NCBI GenBank assembly: GCA_002425185.1
Contig: DILT01000013.1
Coordinates: forward strand, 186,001 to 250,000
Length of the DNA: 64,000 nt
Origin: Flammeovirgaceae bacterium UBA5585
GTDB taxonomy: Bacteria; Bacteroidota; Bacteroidia; Cytophagales; Cyclobacteriaceae
Reading direction: 5' to 3'
Shown here: in pieces, positions 41,731 through 50,540 of the stretch
How positions within the stretch are numbered: position 1 is the first letter of the stretch
How the letters are laid out: each line of letters opens with the position of its first letter
Position numbers and translations under genes: made by a program
The notes under the pieces: model-generated
Databases searched by the model: none
What the model was told of the DNA's origin: nothing
Seen by the model: the letters and a program-made list of their open reading frames with translations, nothing else

Positions 41731-42537
41731 TTATTTTAAGTCCTTTAGATACGAATCTGCTGTTGCCTGAACAGCCGGATCGGTATCCAGTTGTTTTACT
41801 TTTTCAAACTGCTCGCGTGCGAGCTTTTTCTCACCCTTGTTAACGTAGGCGACACCTAATAATAGCTGCGCCTGAATATGGTCAGGGTTAATAGCCGTTA
41901 GTTCCTTTAACCGCTCAATGGCACGGTCGTACTGACCGGATTGGATCGAAAGCATGCCCAAATTGAACAGCGCTGATTCATTTTTAGGATCCTCATTCAG
42001 CACTTCACGCAACATGGTAATGCCTTGCATGGGGTTTCCGGATGACAAATAGGTCATCGCCATTTTGGTTTTTACCTCCAGGTTGCCCGGATTCTTTTTC
42101 AATACCTGCGCAAAATATTGGCGGGCTTTCTCCGCCAGTTCATCCTGCTTAAGTTGATCCAATGCAAAGGTATACGCCTGGTAATAGCTATCCCCGGCTT
42201 TGATCCAACTTTCCATGGTGTTAAAGAACGTTGCAGCTCTATCAGCATACCAGGCAGCACTATCAAACTTGCCAGTCTCCCAATACAGGTCTGCTAAAGA
42301 GTCGGCAAAGATAGCACTTTTTTCAGCAGAGCCTGAAGTGGCATGCCCGGCACGTAAACGGGTAATAGCCTGTTGCAGGGTTACCGGTGCAGCTCCATGC
42401 GGATCGGGCGCCACATTTTCGCCAGTTTCCGTTGCTACGGATTGGTCATCATTCTTCACCACAACCTTAGGCAGCATGAACAGAAGAACGATCAGCGCAA
42501 TACTGACAACTACTAAAATAATCCGGTTTCTAAGCAT
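41731..42537 (-). CDS. TPR-repeat protein with N-terminal membrane anchor
   Basis: ATG 42537 gives MLRNRIILVVVSIALIVLLF, an N-terminal membrane helix; the frame up to 42567 adds ten residues. Residues 95-265 consist of about five TPR units (for example LEVKTKMAMTYLSSGNPMQG, ESALFNLGMLSIQSGQYDRA, IQAQLLLGVAYVNKGEKKLA). It presents a protein-binding superhelix, probably in the periplasm. It is encoded between HU and the small basic protein gene in an operon with rng, a common order in Bacteroidota. Partner unknown. Confidence 0.85.
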   Translation of the reverse strand: MLRNRIILVVVSIALIVLLFMLPKVVVKNDDQSVATETGENVAPDPHGAAPVTLQQAITRLRAGHATSGSAEKSAIFADSLADLYWETGKFDSAAWYADRAATFFNTMESWIKAGDSYYQAYTFALDQLKQDELAEKARQYFAQVLKKNPGNLEVKTKMAMTYLSSGNPMQGITMLREVLNEDPKNESALFNLGMLSIQSGQYDRAIERLKELTAINPDHIQAQLLLGVAYVNKGEKKLAREQFEKVKQLDTDPAVQATADSYLKDLK

Positions 42538-42575
42538 AGGAATACGCCCGGCCGGGCGCTTAAACAATAGTGCGA

Positions 42576-42884
42576 TTAAGCTTTTTCAGCGTGCAGTTTT
42601 ACCTTTTCGCTACCCTTGATTTTGTTTACAAAAATCTTGGCTGGCTTAAAGCTGGGAACATAATGTTCGTCAATTACCAGGGCGGTGTTGCGGGAGATGT
42701 TTCGCGCTATTTTTTTCTTTCTTTTCTTGTTTATGAAACTGCCAAACCCACGAATGTAGATATTATGGCCGTTAGACATATTGTTTTTCACAACACTGAA
42801 AAAAGCTTCTACCGATGCCGTTACATCGGCTTTGTCAACTCCGGTTTTCTCAGCGATTTCGTTTATTATGTCTGCTTTGGTCAC
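42576..42884 (-). CDS. HU-family nucleoid-associated DNA-binding protein
   Basis: The 102-residue protein has the HU/IHF fold: two N-terminal helices (TKADIINEIAEKTGVDKADV), the beta-saddle with GFGSFINKKRKKKIARNIS (family signature GFGxFxxxxR) and arms, with the Pro of the arm tip region at HYVPSFKPAK. It bends DNA as a dimer. The tail (EKVKLHAEKA) is slightly longer than in E. coli HU. It is divergent from mutY and starts the HU - TPR - small protein - rng operon. Confidence 0.93.
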   Translation of the reverse strand: MTKADIINEIAEKTGVDKADVTASVEAFFSVVKNNMSNGHNIYIRGFGSFINKKRKKKIARNISRNTALVIDEHYVPSFKPAKIFVNKIKGSEKVKLHAEKA

Positions 42885-42977
42885 GTTCTTAAATGTTTAA
42901 AATCTAAATGGGAGGCCAAAGTTAATTTGTGGCCTCAGAATTAAAAATTAATATTGAAAAAATTGATAATCAGGGGG

Positions 42978-44039
42978 ATGGAGGCTCGGTATTTCTCTAA
43001 AAAAGTCGTTGAATGGTATCAGCAAAACAAGCGAAGCCTGCCCTGGCGCAACACTAAAGACCCCTATAAGATTTGGTTGTCTGAAATAATCCTGCAACAA
43101 ACAAGGGTTAGTCAGGGGCTTCCGTATTACCAAAATTTTGTGCGGGAATTTCCTAATGTACACACGCTGGCGTCCGCCTCGGAGCAAAAAGTTCTGCGGC
43201 TATGGCAGGGACTCGGCTACTACACGCGGGCACGCAATCTGCACCAAACAGCCAAAGAGGTTTCCACAAAACACAAGGGCGTTTTCCCATCTTCTTTCGA
43301 GGAGTTGAAAAAATTACCGGGCATTGGCGAGTATACAGCTGCCGCTATCGCATCTATATCGTTTGGAGAAGCAGTAGCTGTTGTTGATGGCAACGTTTTT
43401 CGGGTATTAGCACGCGTGTTCGGTATTGCTAAACCGATCAATTCACCGGAAGGGAAAAAACACTTTTCATCACTGGCTAACCAATTGCTGGACAAGAAGC
43501 AACCGGCAACTTTTAATCAGGCGGTTATGGAGTTTGGGGCACTGCATTGCACACCTAAAAATCCGCAATGCTCAACGTGTAGCTTTAATGCTGCATGTAT
43601 AGCTTTCAAAAACAATCTTCAGGCTGTATTACCACACAAGCTTGCTTCTAAGAAAAGTAAGAGGCGTTACTTTTATTATATCGTCATCCGAAAAGGAAAT
43701 TCTTTTCTAATGAATTTGCGTAAGGATAATGATATCTGGAAAGGTCTGTATGATTTTTACTTGATAGAAAAATCCCGCCTGGTAAAAACCGAAGACCTGC
43801 TGGACAATGATCTGTTCTTAAAAAAACTAAAACCTGTACTAAGCAATGTTTCGACATCAGGCTTGTACAAACATTTACTCAGTCATCAAAACATTCAGGC
43901 AAAATTCATAACGCTGGAGCTTGCAAAAAACCCAGTTGCTACCCCTGCCAACCTGAAGTTTTATTCACTAAAAAAAGTAGGTGAACTTCCTAAGCCGGTG
44001 CTTATTAGCCGTTTTCTGAGCGATTTCCGCCTTTTATAG
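42978..44039 (+). CDS. mutY: A/G-specific adenine DNA glycosylase MutY
   Basis: The start at ATG 42978 (MEARYFSKKVVEWYQQNKRS) matches the MutY N-terminus; an in-frame ATG at 42954 adds eight residues. The protein contains SEIILQQTRV with catalytic Glu, the helix-hairpin-helix LPGIGEYTAAAIASI, catalytic Asp in VVDGNVFRV, and the 4Fe-4S loop C-x6-C-x2-C-x5-C (CTPKNPQCSTCSFNAAC). A C-terminal NUDIX-like domain (about 225-350) recognises 8-oxoG. It removes adenine mispaired with 8-oxoguanine. It precedes ssb, gldE and gldD, an order known from gliding Bacteroidota. Confidence 0.95.
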   Translation: MEARYFSKKVVEWYQQNKRSLPWRNTKDPYKIWLSEIILQQTRVSQGLPYYQNFVREFPNVHTLASASEQKVLRLWQGLGYYTRARNLHQTAKEVSTKHKGVFPSSFEELKKLPGIGEYTAAAIASISFGEAVAVVDGNVFRVLARVFGIAKPINSPEGKKHFSSLANQLLDKKQPATFNQAVMEFGALHCTPKNPQCSTCSFNAACIAFKNNLQAVLPHKLASKKSKRRYFYYIVIRKGNSFLMNLRKDNDIWKGLYDFYLIEKSRLVKTEDLLDNDLFLKKLKPVLSNVSTSGLYKHLLSHQNIQAKFITLELAKNPVATPANLKFYSLKKVGELPKPVLISRFLSDFRLL

Positions 44040-44054
44040 TTGCCTTAAGATTGG

Positions 44055-44062
44055 TACTTTTG
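44055..44062 (+). promoter_or_regulatory. Possible -7 box for the ssb-gldE-gldD transcript
   Basis: TACTTTTG matches TAnnTTTG exactly in the 113-bp gap between mutY and ssb, about 90 bp before the ssb ATG. The -33 box is not clear. Confidence 0.4.
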
Positions 44063-44152
44063 TGAAGATTTAGTGGTCATTGCAACGGCATCGAAACACT
44101 GCTATTGCGATGACTTCTTTCGTTACAGCAAGTCATTAAAAATTATACGAAC

Positions 44153-44596
44153 ATGTCAGGTGTAAATAAAGTAATACTCGTAGGACGACTCGGCAAAGAT
44201 CCAGAAGTAAGAAACCTGGATAACGGTGTTGCTGTGGCCAACTTTACTATGGCTACCTCCGAAACCTATCGTGACAAAACTACCAATGAAAAGAAGGAAG
44301 TAACCGAGTGGCACAACATTGTATTGTGGCGAGGCCTGGCCGAGATTGCACAAAAGTATTTACACAAAGGCGACATGGTGTACATTGAGGGAAAACTACG
44401 CACCCGCTCATGGGAGAAAGAAGGTGTTACCCGTTACACCACCGAGGTGGTTGCCGATAACATGACTATGCTTTCCACGAAAAGCAGTGGTGCGGCTGGC
44501 GGAGAATCTAATTATGCCTCTTCGCCCAAACCATCTTCTTCAGTAGGGATGAGCATGCCTGCCGAAACAGGCGGGTCGGATGATCTTCCCTTCTGA
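44153..44596 (+). CDS. ssb: Single-stranded DNA-binding protein
   Basis: The 147-residue protein has an N-terminal OB fold (VNKVILVGRLGKDPEVRNLD, TEWHNIVLWRGLAEIAQKYL, GDMVYIEGKLRTRSWEKEGV), then a short Ser/Gly-rich linker and the acidic tip DDLPF that binds partner proteins. It coats ssDNA as a tetramer in replication and repair. It lies between mutY and gldE. Confidence 0.96.
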   Translation: MSGVNKVILVGRLGKDPEVRNLDNGVAVANFTMATSETYRDKTTNEKKEVTEWHNIVLWRGLAEIAQKYLHKGDMVYIEGKLRTRSWEKEGVTRYTTEVVADNMTMLSTKSSGAAGGESNYASSPKPSSSVGMSMPAETGGSDDLPF

Positions 44597-44621
44597 TTTG
44601 TTTCACCAAATGTAAAATCGA

Positions 44622-45947
44622 TTGGACGAGCCTCCCAGTTATACGCTACTTCAACTTTTGTCGGGCCTTAGCCTGATGCACCTGATCAGCTTTGCTGTTA
44701 TTGCTATGCTTTTGATCGTATCCGGATTAGTCTCCGGATCGGAAGTTGCGTTCTTTTCCCTTAAGCCTGAAGATCTGGACCGTTGTCGTGAAAGCGATGA
44801 ACGCAGCGACAAGACAATTCTAGAGTTACTGGGTAAGCCCAGACAACTGTTGGCTACCATTCTTATCATGAACAACACGGTGAATGTGGGCATCGTAACC
44901 CTGGCCACATTTCTCATGTGGGAATTATCAGGAACACGAAGACCCGAAGAAATCATAGTAGGTGTTGTCACTTTCGTTATAACTTTCGTGCTTACGTTTT
45001 TCGGAGAAATTGTTCCCAAGGTATACGCCACTAAAAACAATCTTTCGTTTGCCCGCTTCATGGCTGCCGGGTGGCGTGTGCTCATCGTGGTCTGCAAACC
45101 AATTTCAGCACCGCTAATGACCATGAGTAATTTTGTAGAAAGGCGGGTGGAGAAAAAAGGCTATCAAACCACGGTTGAGGAGTTAAATCAAGCCCTTGAA
45201 CTGGCCACCAGTACGGATGAAACCAGCGCTGAAGAAAAAGAAATTCTTCGCGGCATCGTAAACTTTGGTACGCTCAGTGTGCGCCAGGTCATGCGCTCCC
45301 GCGTAGATATTTCTGCGGTTGATGTGGAGCTGAATTTTTTTGAACTCATGGAGTTCATTAACAAATCTGGTTTCTCACGCTTGCCTGTATATCGCGAATC
45401 GCTGGATAAGATAGAAGGGTTGCTTTACATTAAAGACTTACTTCCCTACCTGGATCAGGATGCCTCGTTTGCCTGGCAAAAATTGTTGCGCACTCCGTTT
45501 TTCGTACCGGAAACCAAAAAGGTAGATTCCCTGCTAAAAGATTTTCAGGAAAAGCGAATTCACATGGCGCTGGTGGTGGATGAATATGGCGGCACGGCTG
45601 GCCTAATAACGCTGGAGGATGTGATTGAAGAAATTATCGGAGAAATCAATGACGAATTTGATGAAGCCGGACTGGCTTATCAAAAAATTGATGACTATAC
45701 GTTTGCGTTTGAAGGAAAAACCTCGCTTCATGATTTTTGCAAAGCGCTCGATGTTGAGCCTAACACGTTTGATGATGTAAAGGGGGAAAGTGAATCATTG
45801 GGTGGAATTATTCTGGAAATAAATAAAGGTTTTCCAAAAGCAGGTGATCAGATTCACTATAATCAATTTACCTTTACCATTGAGGCGGTGGATAAGAAGC
45901 GTATAAAACGGGTGAAGGTGCATGTTCATGAACAAAAAAGTCTTTAA
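44622..45947 (+). CDS. gldE: Gliding motility-associated CBS/CorC-type membrane protein GldE
   Basis: The 441-residue protein has a DUF21 (CNNM) membrane domain with three or four helices (about 18-165), two CBS domains (VMRSRVDISAVDVELNFFEL and RIHMALVVDEYGGTAGLITLEDV, about 215-345) and a C-terminal CorC/HlyC domain. This is the layout of GldE and of general UPF0053 transporters. The overlap with gldD downstream makes GldE the likely identity. In Flavobacterium, extra GldE suppresses some gldD defects, and both belong to the gliding machinery. Mg/Co export is the alternative role. Confidence 0.88.
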   Translation: MDEPPSYTLLQLLSGLSLMHLISFAVIAMLLIVSGLVSGSEVAFFSLKPEDLDRCRESDERSDKTILELLGKPRQLLATILIMNNTVNVGIVTLATFLMWELSGTRRPEEIIVGVVTFVITFVLTFFGEIVPKVYATKNNLSFARFMAAGWRVLIVVCKPISAPLMTMSNFVERRVEKKGYQTTVEELNQALELATSTDETSAEEKEILRGIVNFGTLSVRQVMRSRVDISAVDVELNFFELMEFINKSGFSRLPVYRESLDKIEGLLYIKDLLPYLDQDASFAWQKLLRTPFFVPETKKVDSLLKDFQEKRIHMALVVDEYGGTAGLITLEDVIEEIIGEINDEFDEAGLAYQKIDDYTFAFEGKTSLHDFCKALDVEPNTFDDVKGESESLGGIILEINKGFPKAGDQIHYNQFTFTIEAVDKKRIKRVKVHVHEQKSL

Positions 45948-46557
45948 GGGTTATGGGGCGTGGGTTACACGCAGCAGGTTGTTCTGCGTTTTCTTATGTG
46001 TGGTTGTCCTTTACATTTTGTCTTCATGCCAGCGGGATTACCTGCCCAAGCCGTTGGGCTATAACCGGTTAATTTTACCTGAACCCTCGTACCAGGTATT
46101 GCCCGACTCTTTTCCATACACCTTCGAATTTTCCAAACATGCTCGCTTGCTGCCCGACACGGCCGGTTTTCATGAGCGCTATTGGATTGAGCTCTATTAT
46201 CCGGCATTAAAATCGAATATTCATATCACCTACAAGGAAATTAACAGCAACGAACAGTTACTAAAAGAGTTCATGAATGATGCTTATACACTCGTAGCCA
46301 AACATCAGATCAAAGCATCAGCCATAGATGAAGTCATTACCCAAAATGCCTTCGGCCGAACAGCCATCGTTGCCGAATTGCAGGGTGAAGTACCCAGCCA
46401 AATGCAGTTTACCATTACCGATTCAACTAAAAACTTTTTGCGCGGAGCACTATACTTTAATACCAAGGTGCACAACGACTCGCTTAAACCGGCCATTGAG
46501 TACATGAAGAAGGACATCATGCACCTGGTAAACTCGTTTAATTGGGTAAAAAAATAA
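45922..46557 (+). CDS. gldD: Gliding motility lipoprotein GldD
   Basis: The 211-residue protein has a lipoprotein signal (FLCVVVLYILSSCQRD, lipobox LSSC), then the GldD signature PKPLGYNRLILPEPSYQVL with SFPYTFEFSKHA, and ERYWIELYYPALKSNIHITY. It is an essential lipoprotein for gliding motility and type IX secretion-linked function in Flavobacterium. Its start lies 26 bp inside gldE; a second ATG two codons on (45928) is also possible. Next gene starts 4 bp after its stop. Confidence 0.92.
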   Translation: MFMNKKVFKGYGAWVTRSRLFCVFLCVVVLYILSSCQRDYLPKPLGYNRLILPEPSYQVLPDSFPYTFEFSKHARLLPDTAGFHERYWIELYYPALKSNIHITYKEINSNEQLLKEFMNDAYTLVAKHQIKASAIDEVITQNAFGRTAIVAELQGEVPSQMQFTITDSTKNFLRGALYFNTKVHNDSLKPAIEYMKKDIMHLVNSFNWVKK

Positions 46558-46561
46558 TAAC

Positions 46562-47710
46562 ATGTTAACATCAAAGCGCGCCAAATTCAGTTTGCCCCCA
46601 AATGTTAATTACCTGAATTGTGCCTACATGTCGCCACTTTTAAAAAGTGTGGAAAAAGTTGGTGTAAAGGCGCTTCGGAAAAAAAGAAATCCGGTTTCCA
46701 TTACGCAGCAAGATTTTTTCTCCGACACAGAATTGCTTCGTAAAGAATATGCGCGCCTGATCCATGCAGAAAATCCGAACCGCATCGTTATCATTCCCTC
46801 GGTATCGTACGGTATGGCCAATGTGGTGCGTAACCTGGATATTAAAAAAGGGCAACATATCCTTGTGGCCGCAGAACAGTTCCCCAGCAACTACTATCCC
46901 TGGAAAAGCCTGTGTGATGAAAGTGGTGCCGAAGTAAAAAGCATTTCTCCTCCTGATGGATTTACCGAACGGGGAAAACGGTGGAACGAAAAAATTCTTG
47001 AGGCCATCAATGCTAACACAAAAGCCGTAGCCATTGGTCATGTGCATTGGGCCGATGGAACGCGCTTCGATCTGGAAGCCATTCGAAAACGTACACAGGA
47101 TGTAGGCGCCTTGCTTATTATAGATGGAACACAATCGGTTGGTGCCATGCCTTTTGATGTGCAAAAAATTAAACCTGATGCCTTGGTGTGTGCAGGGTAC
47201 AAGTGGCTACTGGGTCCTTATTCCATCGGACTTGCCTACTATGGTGAATATTTTAACAACGGAAAGCCTGTTGAAGAAAACTGGATTACCCGTTTGCACA
47301 GTGAAGATTTTGCCGGGCTGGTCAATTACCAGCAAGCCTATCATGAAGGTGCCCTACGCTATGAAGTTGGCGAGCGCAGCAATTTTATATTAGTGCCCAT
47401 GCTGCTCAACGCCATTCAGCAATTGAACAACTGGGGGCCTGAACGGATACAGGAATATTGCCGGGAAATCGGCAAAAGCACCATTGAAAAGCTTACCGGG
47501 AAAGGATTTTTGATTGAACAGGAAAACTGGCGGGGAGCCCATTTGTTTGGTATACGGCTACCCGCCAACCTTGATCTGGAAAAAATCAAACAGTCATTGA
47601 TCAGGAATAAAGTATACGTTTCCTTTCGGGGAAATGCCATTCGGGTTGCGCCTAATGTGTATAACACAGAGAAAGATTTTCAAAAATTGTTGAAAGCCTT
47701 AACTAGATAG
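46562..47710 (+). CDS. Class V aminotransferase-fold PLP enzyme (cysteine desulfurase/kynureninase-like)
   Basis: The 382-residue protein has the fold type I signature: PSVSYGMANVVRNL, IGHVHWADGTRFDLEAI, the PLP-binding DGTQSVGAMPFDVQ and the Schiff-base Lys in VCAGYKWLLGPYSIG. The family covers cysteine desulfurases, isopenicillin N epimerase-like and other enzymes; the substrate cannot be fixed. It is packed 4 bp after gldD but has no known gliding role. A hairpin follows its stop. Confidence 0.85.
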   Translation: MLTSKRAKFSLPPNVNYLNCAYMSPLLKSVEKVGVKALRKKRNPVSITQQDFFSDTELLRKEYARLIHAENPNRIVIIPSVSYGMANVVRNLDIKKGQHILVAAEQFPSNYYPWKSLCDESGAEVKSISPPDGFTERGKRWNEKILEAINANTKAVAIGHVHWADGTRFDLEAIRKRTQDVGALLIIDGTQSVGAMPFDVQKIKPDALVCAGYKWLLGPYSIGLAYYGEYFNNGKPVEENWITRLHSEDFAGLVNYQQAYHEGALRYEVGERSNFILVPMLLNAIQQLNNWGPERIQEYCREIGKSTIEKLTGKGFLIEQENWRGAHLFGIRLPANLDLEKIKQSLIRNKVYVSFRGNAIRVAPNVYNTEKDFQKLLKALTR

Positions 47711-47715
47711 AATGC

Positions 47716-47737
47716 ATACACTATTTTCATAGTGTAT
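47716..47737. terminator. Short hairpin after the aminotransferase gene
   Basis: ATACACTAT-TTTC-ATAGTGTAT is a perfect 9-bp stem with a tetraloop 5 bp after the stop. It is AT-rich and lacks a strong T-run, so efficiency is doubtful. Confidence 0.5.
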
Positions 47738-47738
47738 A

Positions 47739-47763
47739 TTGTGTCTTTGCGTTTTAGTGGCAG
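47739..47763 (+). repeat. Single arm of the gene-end stem-loop family
   Basis: The 25 bases start TTGTGTCTTTGCG and end TTTTAGTGGCAG. They match the left arm at 37560-37584 at about 20 of 25 positions, but no complementary arm is present. It is probably half of a decayed repeat. Confidence 0.55.
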
Positions 47764-47803
47764 AAATAAAATTGACTGACTTATGGTCTAAACAAAATAA
47801 CCC

Positions 47804-48454
47804 ATGCGCCAAATCCTCATAACCATTTTTCTATTGTTCTGCTTGTATGGCGTTGCTCAAAATAAGCAGTACACATTTGTTTTTCTGAACACCCGAACAG
47901 ACAAAACGGAATTACCTAAAGAAGAAACAGACAAACTTATGCAAGGGCACCTGGCCAACATCACACGGTTGGCTGAAGAGGGGAAACTTATTGTGGCCGG
48001 GCCTTTTGATGGGGGTGGTGGAATTTTTATCCTGAACACAACATCCAACGATGAAGCCAACGCATGGCTTAGCACCGATCCAGGCATACAGGCTAACCGG
48101 TGGAAGCTTGATGTGCTCCAATATCAACCACGAATGGGTGGAGTATGTGTGGCAAAAGAACCTTACGAAATGGTGACGTATACTTTCATTCGCTTTCGCT
48201 CGAATATTCATAAAGAAACCGTGGGTGATTATCCTGTCCTTCTGAAAAAGCATGATGAATACCTTAAGCAAGTGGCAAAAAATGGAAACGTAATCACTGA
48301 AGGAATTTTTGACGATCAGGAAGGAGGTATTCTGATTATGAAAGGCGATATACAAGCCGAAGTATTTGAAAATGATCCTGCCGTAAAAAGCGGTACACTT
48401 TTGTTTGAAGTAAAGAAGTTATGGGTTGCGAAAGGGGCCTTCTGTGAACAATAA
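47804..48454 (+). CDS. Exported protein with two YCII-like domains
   Basis: The 216-residue protein has a signal peptide (ILITIFLLFCLYGVAQ). Residues 22-110 and 115-212 each look like a YCII unit: HLANITRLAEEGKLIVAGPF with GGIFILN in the first, and HDEYLKQVAKNGNVITEGIF with GGILIMKG in the second. The His of each HxxxxxxL helix corresponds to the usual active-site His of YciI proteins (His46 in the first). YCII proteins are normally small and cytoplasmic; a secreted tandem form is less common. Function unknown. Confidence 0.78.
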   Translation: MRQILITIFLLFCLYGVAQNKQYTFVFLNTRTDKTELPKEETDKLMQGHLANITRLAEEGKLIVAGPFDGGGGIFILNTTSNDEANAWLSTDPGIQANRWKLDVLQYQPRMGGVCVAKEPYEMVTYTFIRFRSNIHKETVGDYPVLLKKHDEYLKQVAKNGNVITEGIFDDQEGGILIMKGDIQAEVFENDPAVKSGTLLFEVKKLWVAKGAFCEQ

Positions 48455-48465
48455 ACTCGAAATAT

Positions 48466-49032
48466 TTATCCCTTAAGGTGAAATGTTCTGAAAACTTCCC
48501 ATTGCTTGCCTGTATGTTTTAATAGCGCAACAGCCTCTGCACTAAACTCTCCCTCAAATTTCTTTTTACTGAATTCTTCCCATGCCATTTTAAAGGCGGG
48601 TTTCTTTAAGTCGCGAAAGGCAACGGTAAGGTGCGGGTTGAAAGGCAATTCCTTGTCGTTTGCATTGAACAACTTTAATTCCTGTTTACAAAAGCGTTGA
48701 AGATTCCGTTGCAACTCTAGCAATGCCTCCGTCTTTTCAATGTCAACAAAAATTACCCGTGGGGGAAAACAACCAAAATTTTGAAACCGGATAGAGCACG
48801 TATTCTGCGACTGCAGAAAGTTTTCCAACTTACTGATCAGCATCTCCTCTTTGTCTTCCTTCCATTCGAAAGGCATGTGTAACGTTATATGCGGGGGCGA
48901 TTTCAACGCAGCTTCACTCGAATACTGTTCACTGAAATAATGCTTTACATTCAGGGCCGCTTCAAAAAAAGGAGATGGGGGCACGATCGCAATAAAATAT
49001 GATTTCCTTCTATCTTCTTTCTTTTCCGGCAT
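48466..49032 (-). CDS. 2H phosphoesterase / 2'-5' RNA ligase-like (LigT) protein
   Basis: The 188-residue protein carries two HxT/S-type motifs, PPHITLHMPFEW near residue 43 and NPHLTVAFRDLKK near residue 130, which define the 2H superfamily. FFEAALNVKHYFSEQYSSEA and VIFVDIEKTEAL fit the fold. Members cleave cyclic phosphodiesters or ligate tRNA halves in vitro; the natural substrate is unknown. It is cytoplasmic and convergent with the YCII gene. Confidence 0.85.
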   Translation of the reverse strand: MPEKKEDRRKSYFIAIVPPSPFFEAALNVKHYFSEQYSSEAALKSPPHITLHMPFEWKEDKEEMLISKLENFLQSQNTCSIRFQNFGCFPPRVIFVDIEKTEALLELQRNLQRFCKQELKLFNANDKELPFNPHLTVAFRDLKKPAFKMAWEEFSKKKFEGEFSAEAVALLKHTGKQWEVFRTFHLKG

Positions 49033-49117
49033 TGTAAGATTTGTGAAATACTGAGTATGTACACTTAAAGTTTGATAACTTATCCTTCAAATCAAAAAGG
49101 GCTTTTGCCATAACGTT

Positions 49118-50476
49118 ATGATCCGACTAACCTCTTCCCTAATCCTTTTGTTCATTGCGTCACATGTAGGCGCTCAGCAATGGGTTGATTCACGCCAACA
49201 GGAAATTGTAATCAAATCGGTGAATGTTATCCCTATGGATGAAGAGCGTGTGATCGCCAATCAAACCGTTCTCATTAAAGATGGAAAAATTGCTGCCATG
49301 GGCAGCAAAGTAAAGCCTGGAAAGAATGCGGTGGTCATTGACGGTAAAGGTAAATTCCTCATGCCCGGGTTGGCCGAGATGCATGCGCACGTGCCTCCCG
49401 TTGATGACCTGGAGCCCATGAAGGAAGTGCTTTTTCTTTTCGCGGCCAATGGTATTACTACCATACGCGGCATGTTGGGGCACACACGTCACCTTGAACT
49501 TCGCGGCATGATTCAACGCGGGGAAATAAACGGGCCAAGATTCTATACTACCGGCCCATCGTTTAATGGTGTTAGTGTAAAAACTGCCGAAGCAGGTGCT
49601 GAAATGGTGCGCAAGCAAAAAGAAGCAGGTTATGATTTTCTGAAATTACATCCGGGGCTTAACCTTGAGACGTTTCCGGCCATCGCTTCAACTGCCAACG
49701 ATGTGGGAATTCCGTTTGCAGGGCATGTGTCCTTCGCAGTTGGTGTTTGGCGCGCCATTGATGCCGGTTATTCTTCCATCGATCACCTGGACGGATTTGT
49801 AGAGGCGTTGGTACCGGGCATTGACACGCTCACTGAACAACAAGCCGGCCTGTTTGGAATGTTTGTTGGCCACCGTGCCGATGAATCCGGTATTCCAAAA
49901 CTTATGAAAGCGCTGCAAGAAAAAAATATTTGGGTTGTACCCACACAATCACTTGCCGAACGTTGGTTCTCACCCGCTTATGATGCTGAAGGATTTCGTA
50001 ACGATCCGCACAGCAAATACATGAACCCCAAGGTTGTTGATCAGTGGATTCAGAGCAAAAAGACACTACAGGCTAATCCAAACTACAATGCGAATACTAT
50101 AGAGAGCTTTATCAAGCTTCGCAGACAACTTATTCTCGAATGTCAGAAAAACGATGTTGGATTACTTTTAGGATGCGATGCCCCGCAGGTTTTTAATGTT
50201 CCGGGTTTTTCAACCCACCACGAACTTGCCTATTTGGTGGATTGTGGACTAACACCTTATCAGGCGATTAAAACCGGAACGGTGAATGTGGCCACGTACC
50301 TGAAGCTACCGGATAGCGGGGTAATCCGTATGGGTGGTGTTGCTGATCTTATCCTACTGTCCAACAATCCGCTTACCGATATAAAGCACACACAATCTAT
50401 TGAAGGTGTTGTGTTGAATGGTAAATGGCTCTCGAAAAAAGAGATTGATACAGGGCTGAAGAAACTTGAAAAATAA
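49118..50476 (+). CDS. Exported amidohydrolase (imidazolonepropionase-like family)
   Basis: The 452-residue protein has a signal peptide (LTSSLILLFIASHVGAQ), the metal-binding HxH in MPGLAEMHAHVPP, a Lys-bearing strand (YDFLKLHPGL), FAGHVSF and SIDHLDGF His residues, and Asp in LLLGCDAPQVF. The C-terminal strand (GVADLILLSNNPLTDI) closes the composite domain. Relatives act on prolyl dipeptides, imidazolones or other cyclic amides; in Bacteroidota many are secreted Xaa-Pro or hydantoin-type hydrolases. Substrate unknown. Confidence 0.85.
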   Translation: MIRLTSSLILLFIASHVGAQQWVDSRQQEIVIKSVNVIPMDEERVIANQTVLIKDGKIAAMGSKVKPGKNAVVIDGKGKFLMPGLAEMHAHVPPVDDLEPMKEVLFLFAANGITTIRGMLGHTRHLELRGMIQRGEINGPRFYTTGPSFNGVSVKTAEAGAEMVRKQKEAGYDFLKLHPGLNLETFPAIASTANDVGIPFAGHVSFAVGVWRAIDAGYSSIDHLDGFVEALVPGIDTLTEQQAGLFGMFVGHRADESGIPKLMKALQEKNIWVVPTQSLAERWFSPAYDAEGFRNDPHSKYMNPKVVDQWIQSKKTLQANPNYNANTIESFIKLRRQLILECQKNDVGLLLGCDAPQVFNVPGFSTHHELAYLVDCGLTPYQAIKTGTVNVATYLKLPDSGVIRMGGVADLILLSNNPLTDIKHTQSIEGVVLNGKWLSKKEIDTGLKKLEK

Positions 50477-50496
50477 GCCTTCGACAAGCTCAGGCT
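50476..50496. repeat. REP-like palindromic motif after the amidohydrolase gene
   Basis: AGCCT (50476-50480) and AGGCT (50492-50496) flank TCGACAAGCTC; together with the next bases (GACA) it reproduces the widely dispersed CCTTCGACAAGCTCAGG-TGACA motif known from many bacterial genomes. It starts at the stop codon of the amidohydrolase. Confidence 0.7.
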
Positions 50497-50540
50497 GACA
50501 TCAGATTCAATTCAAAAAAGAAATAATTTCCAGAAAATAA

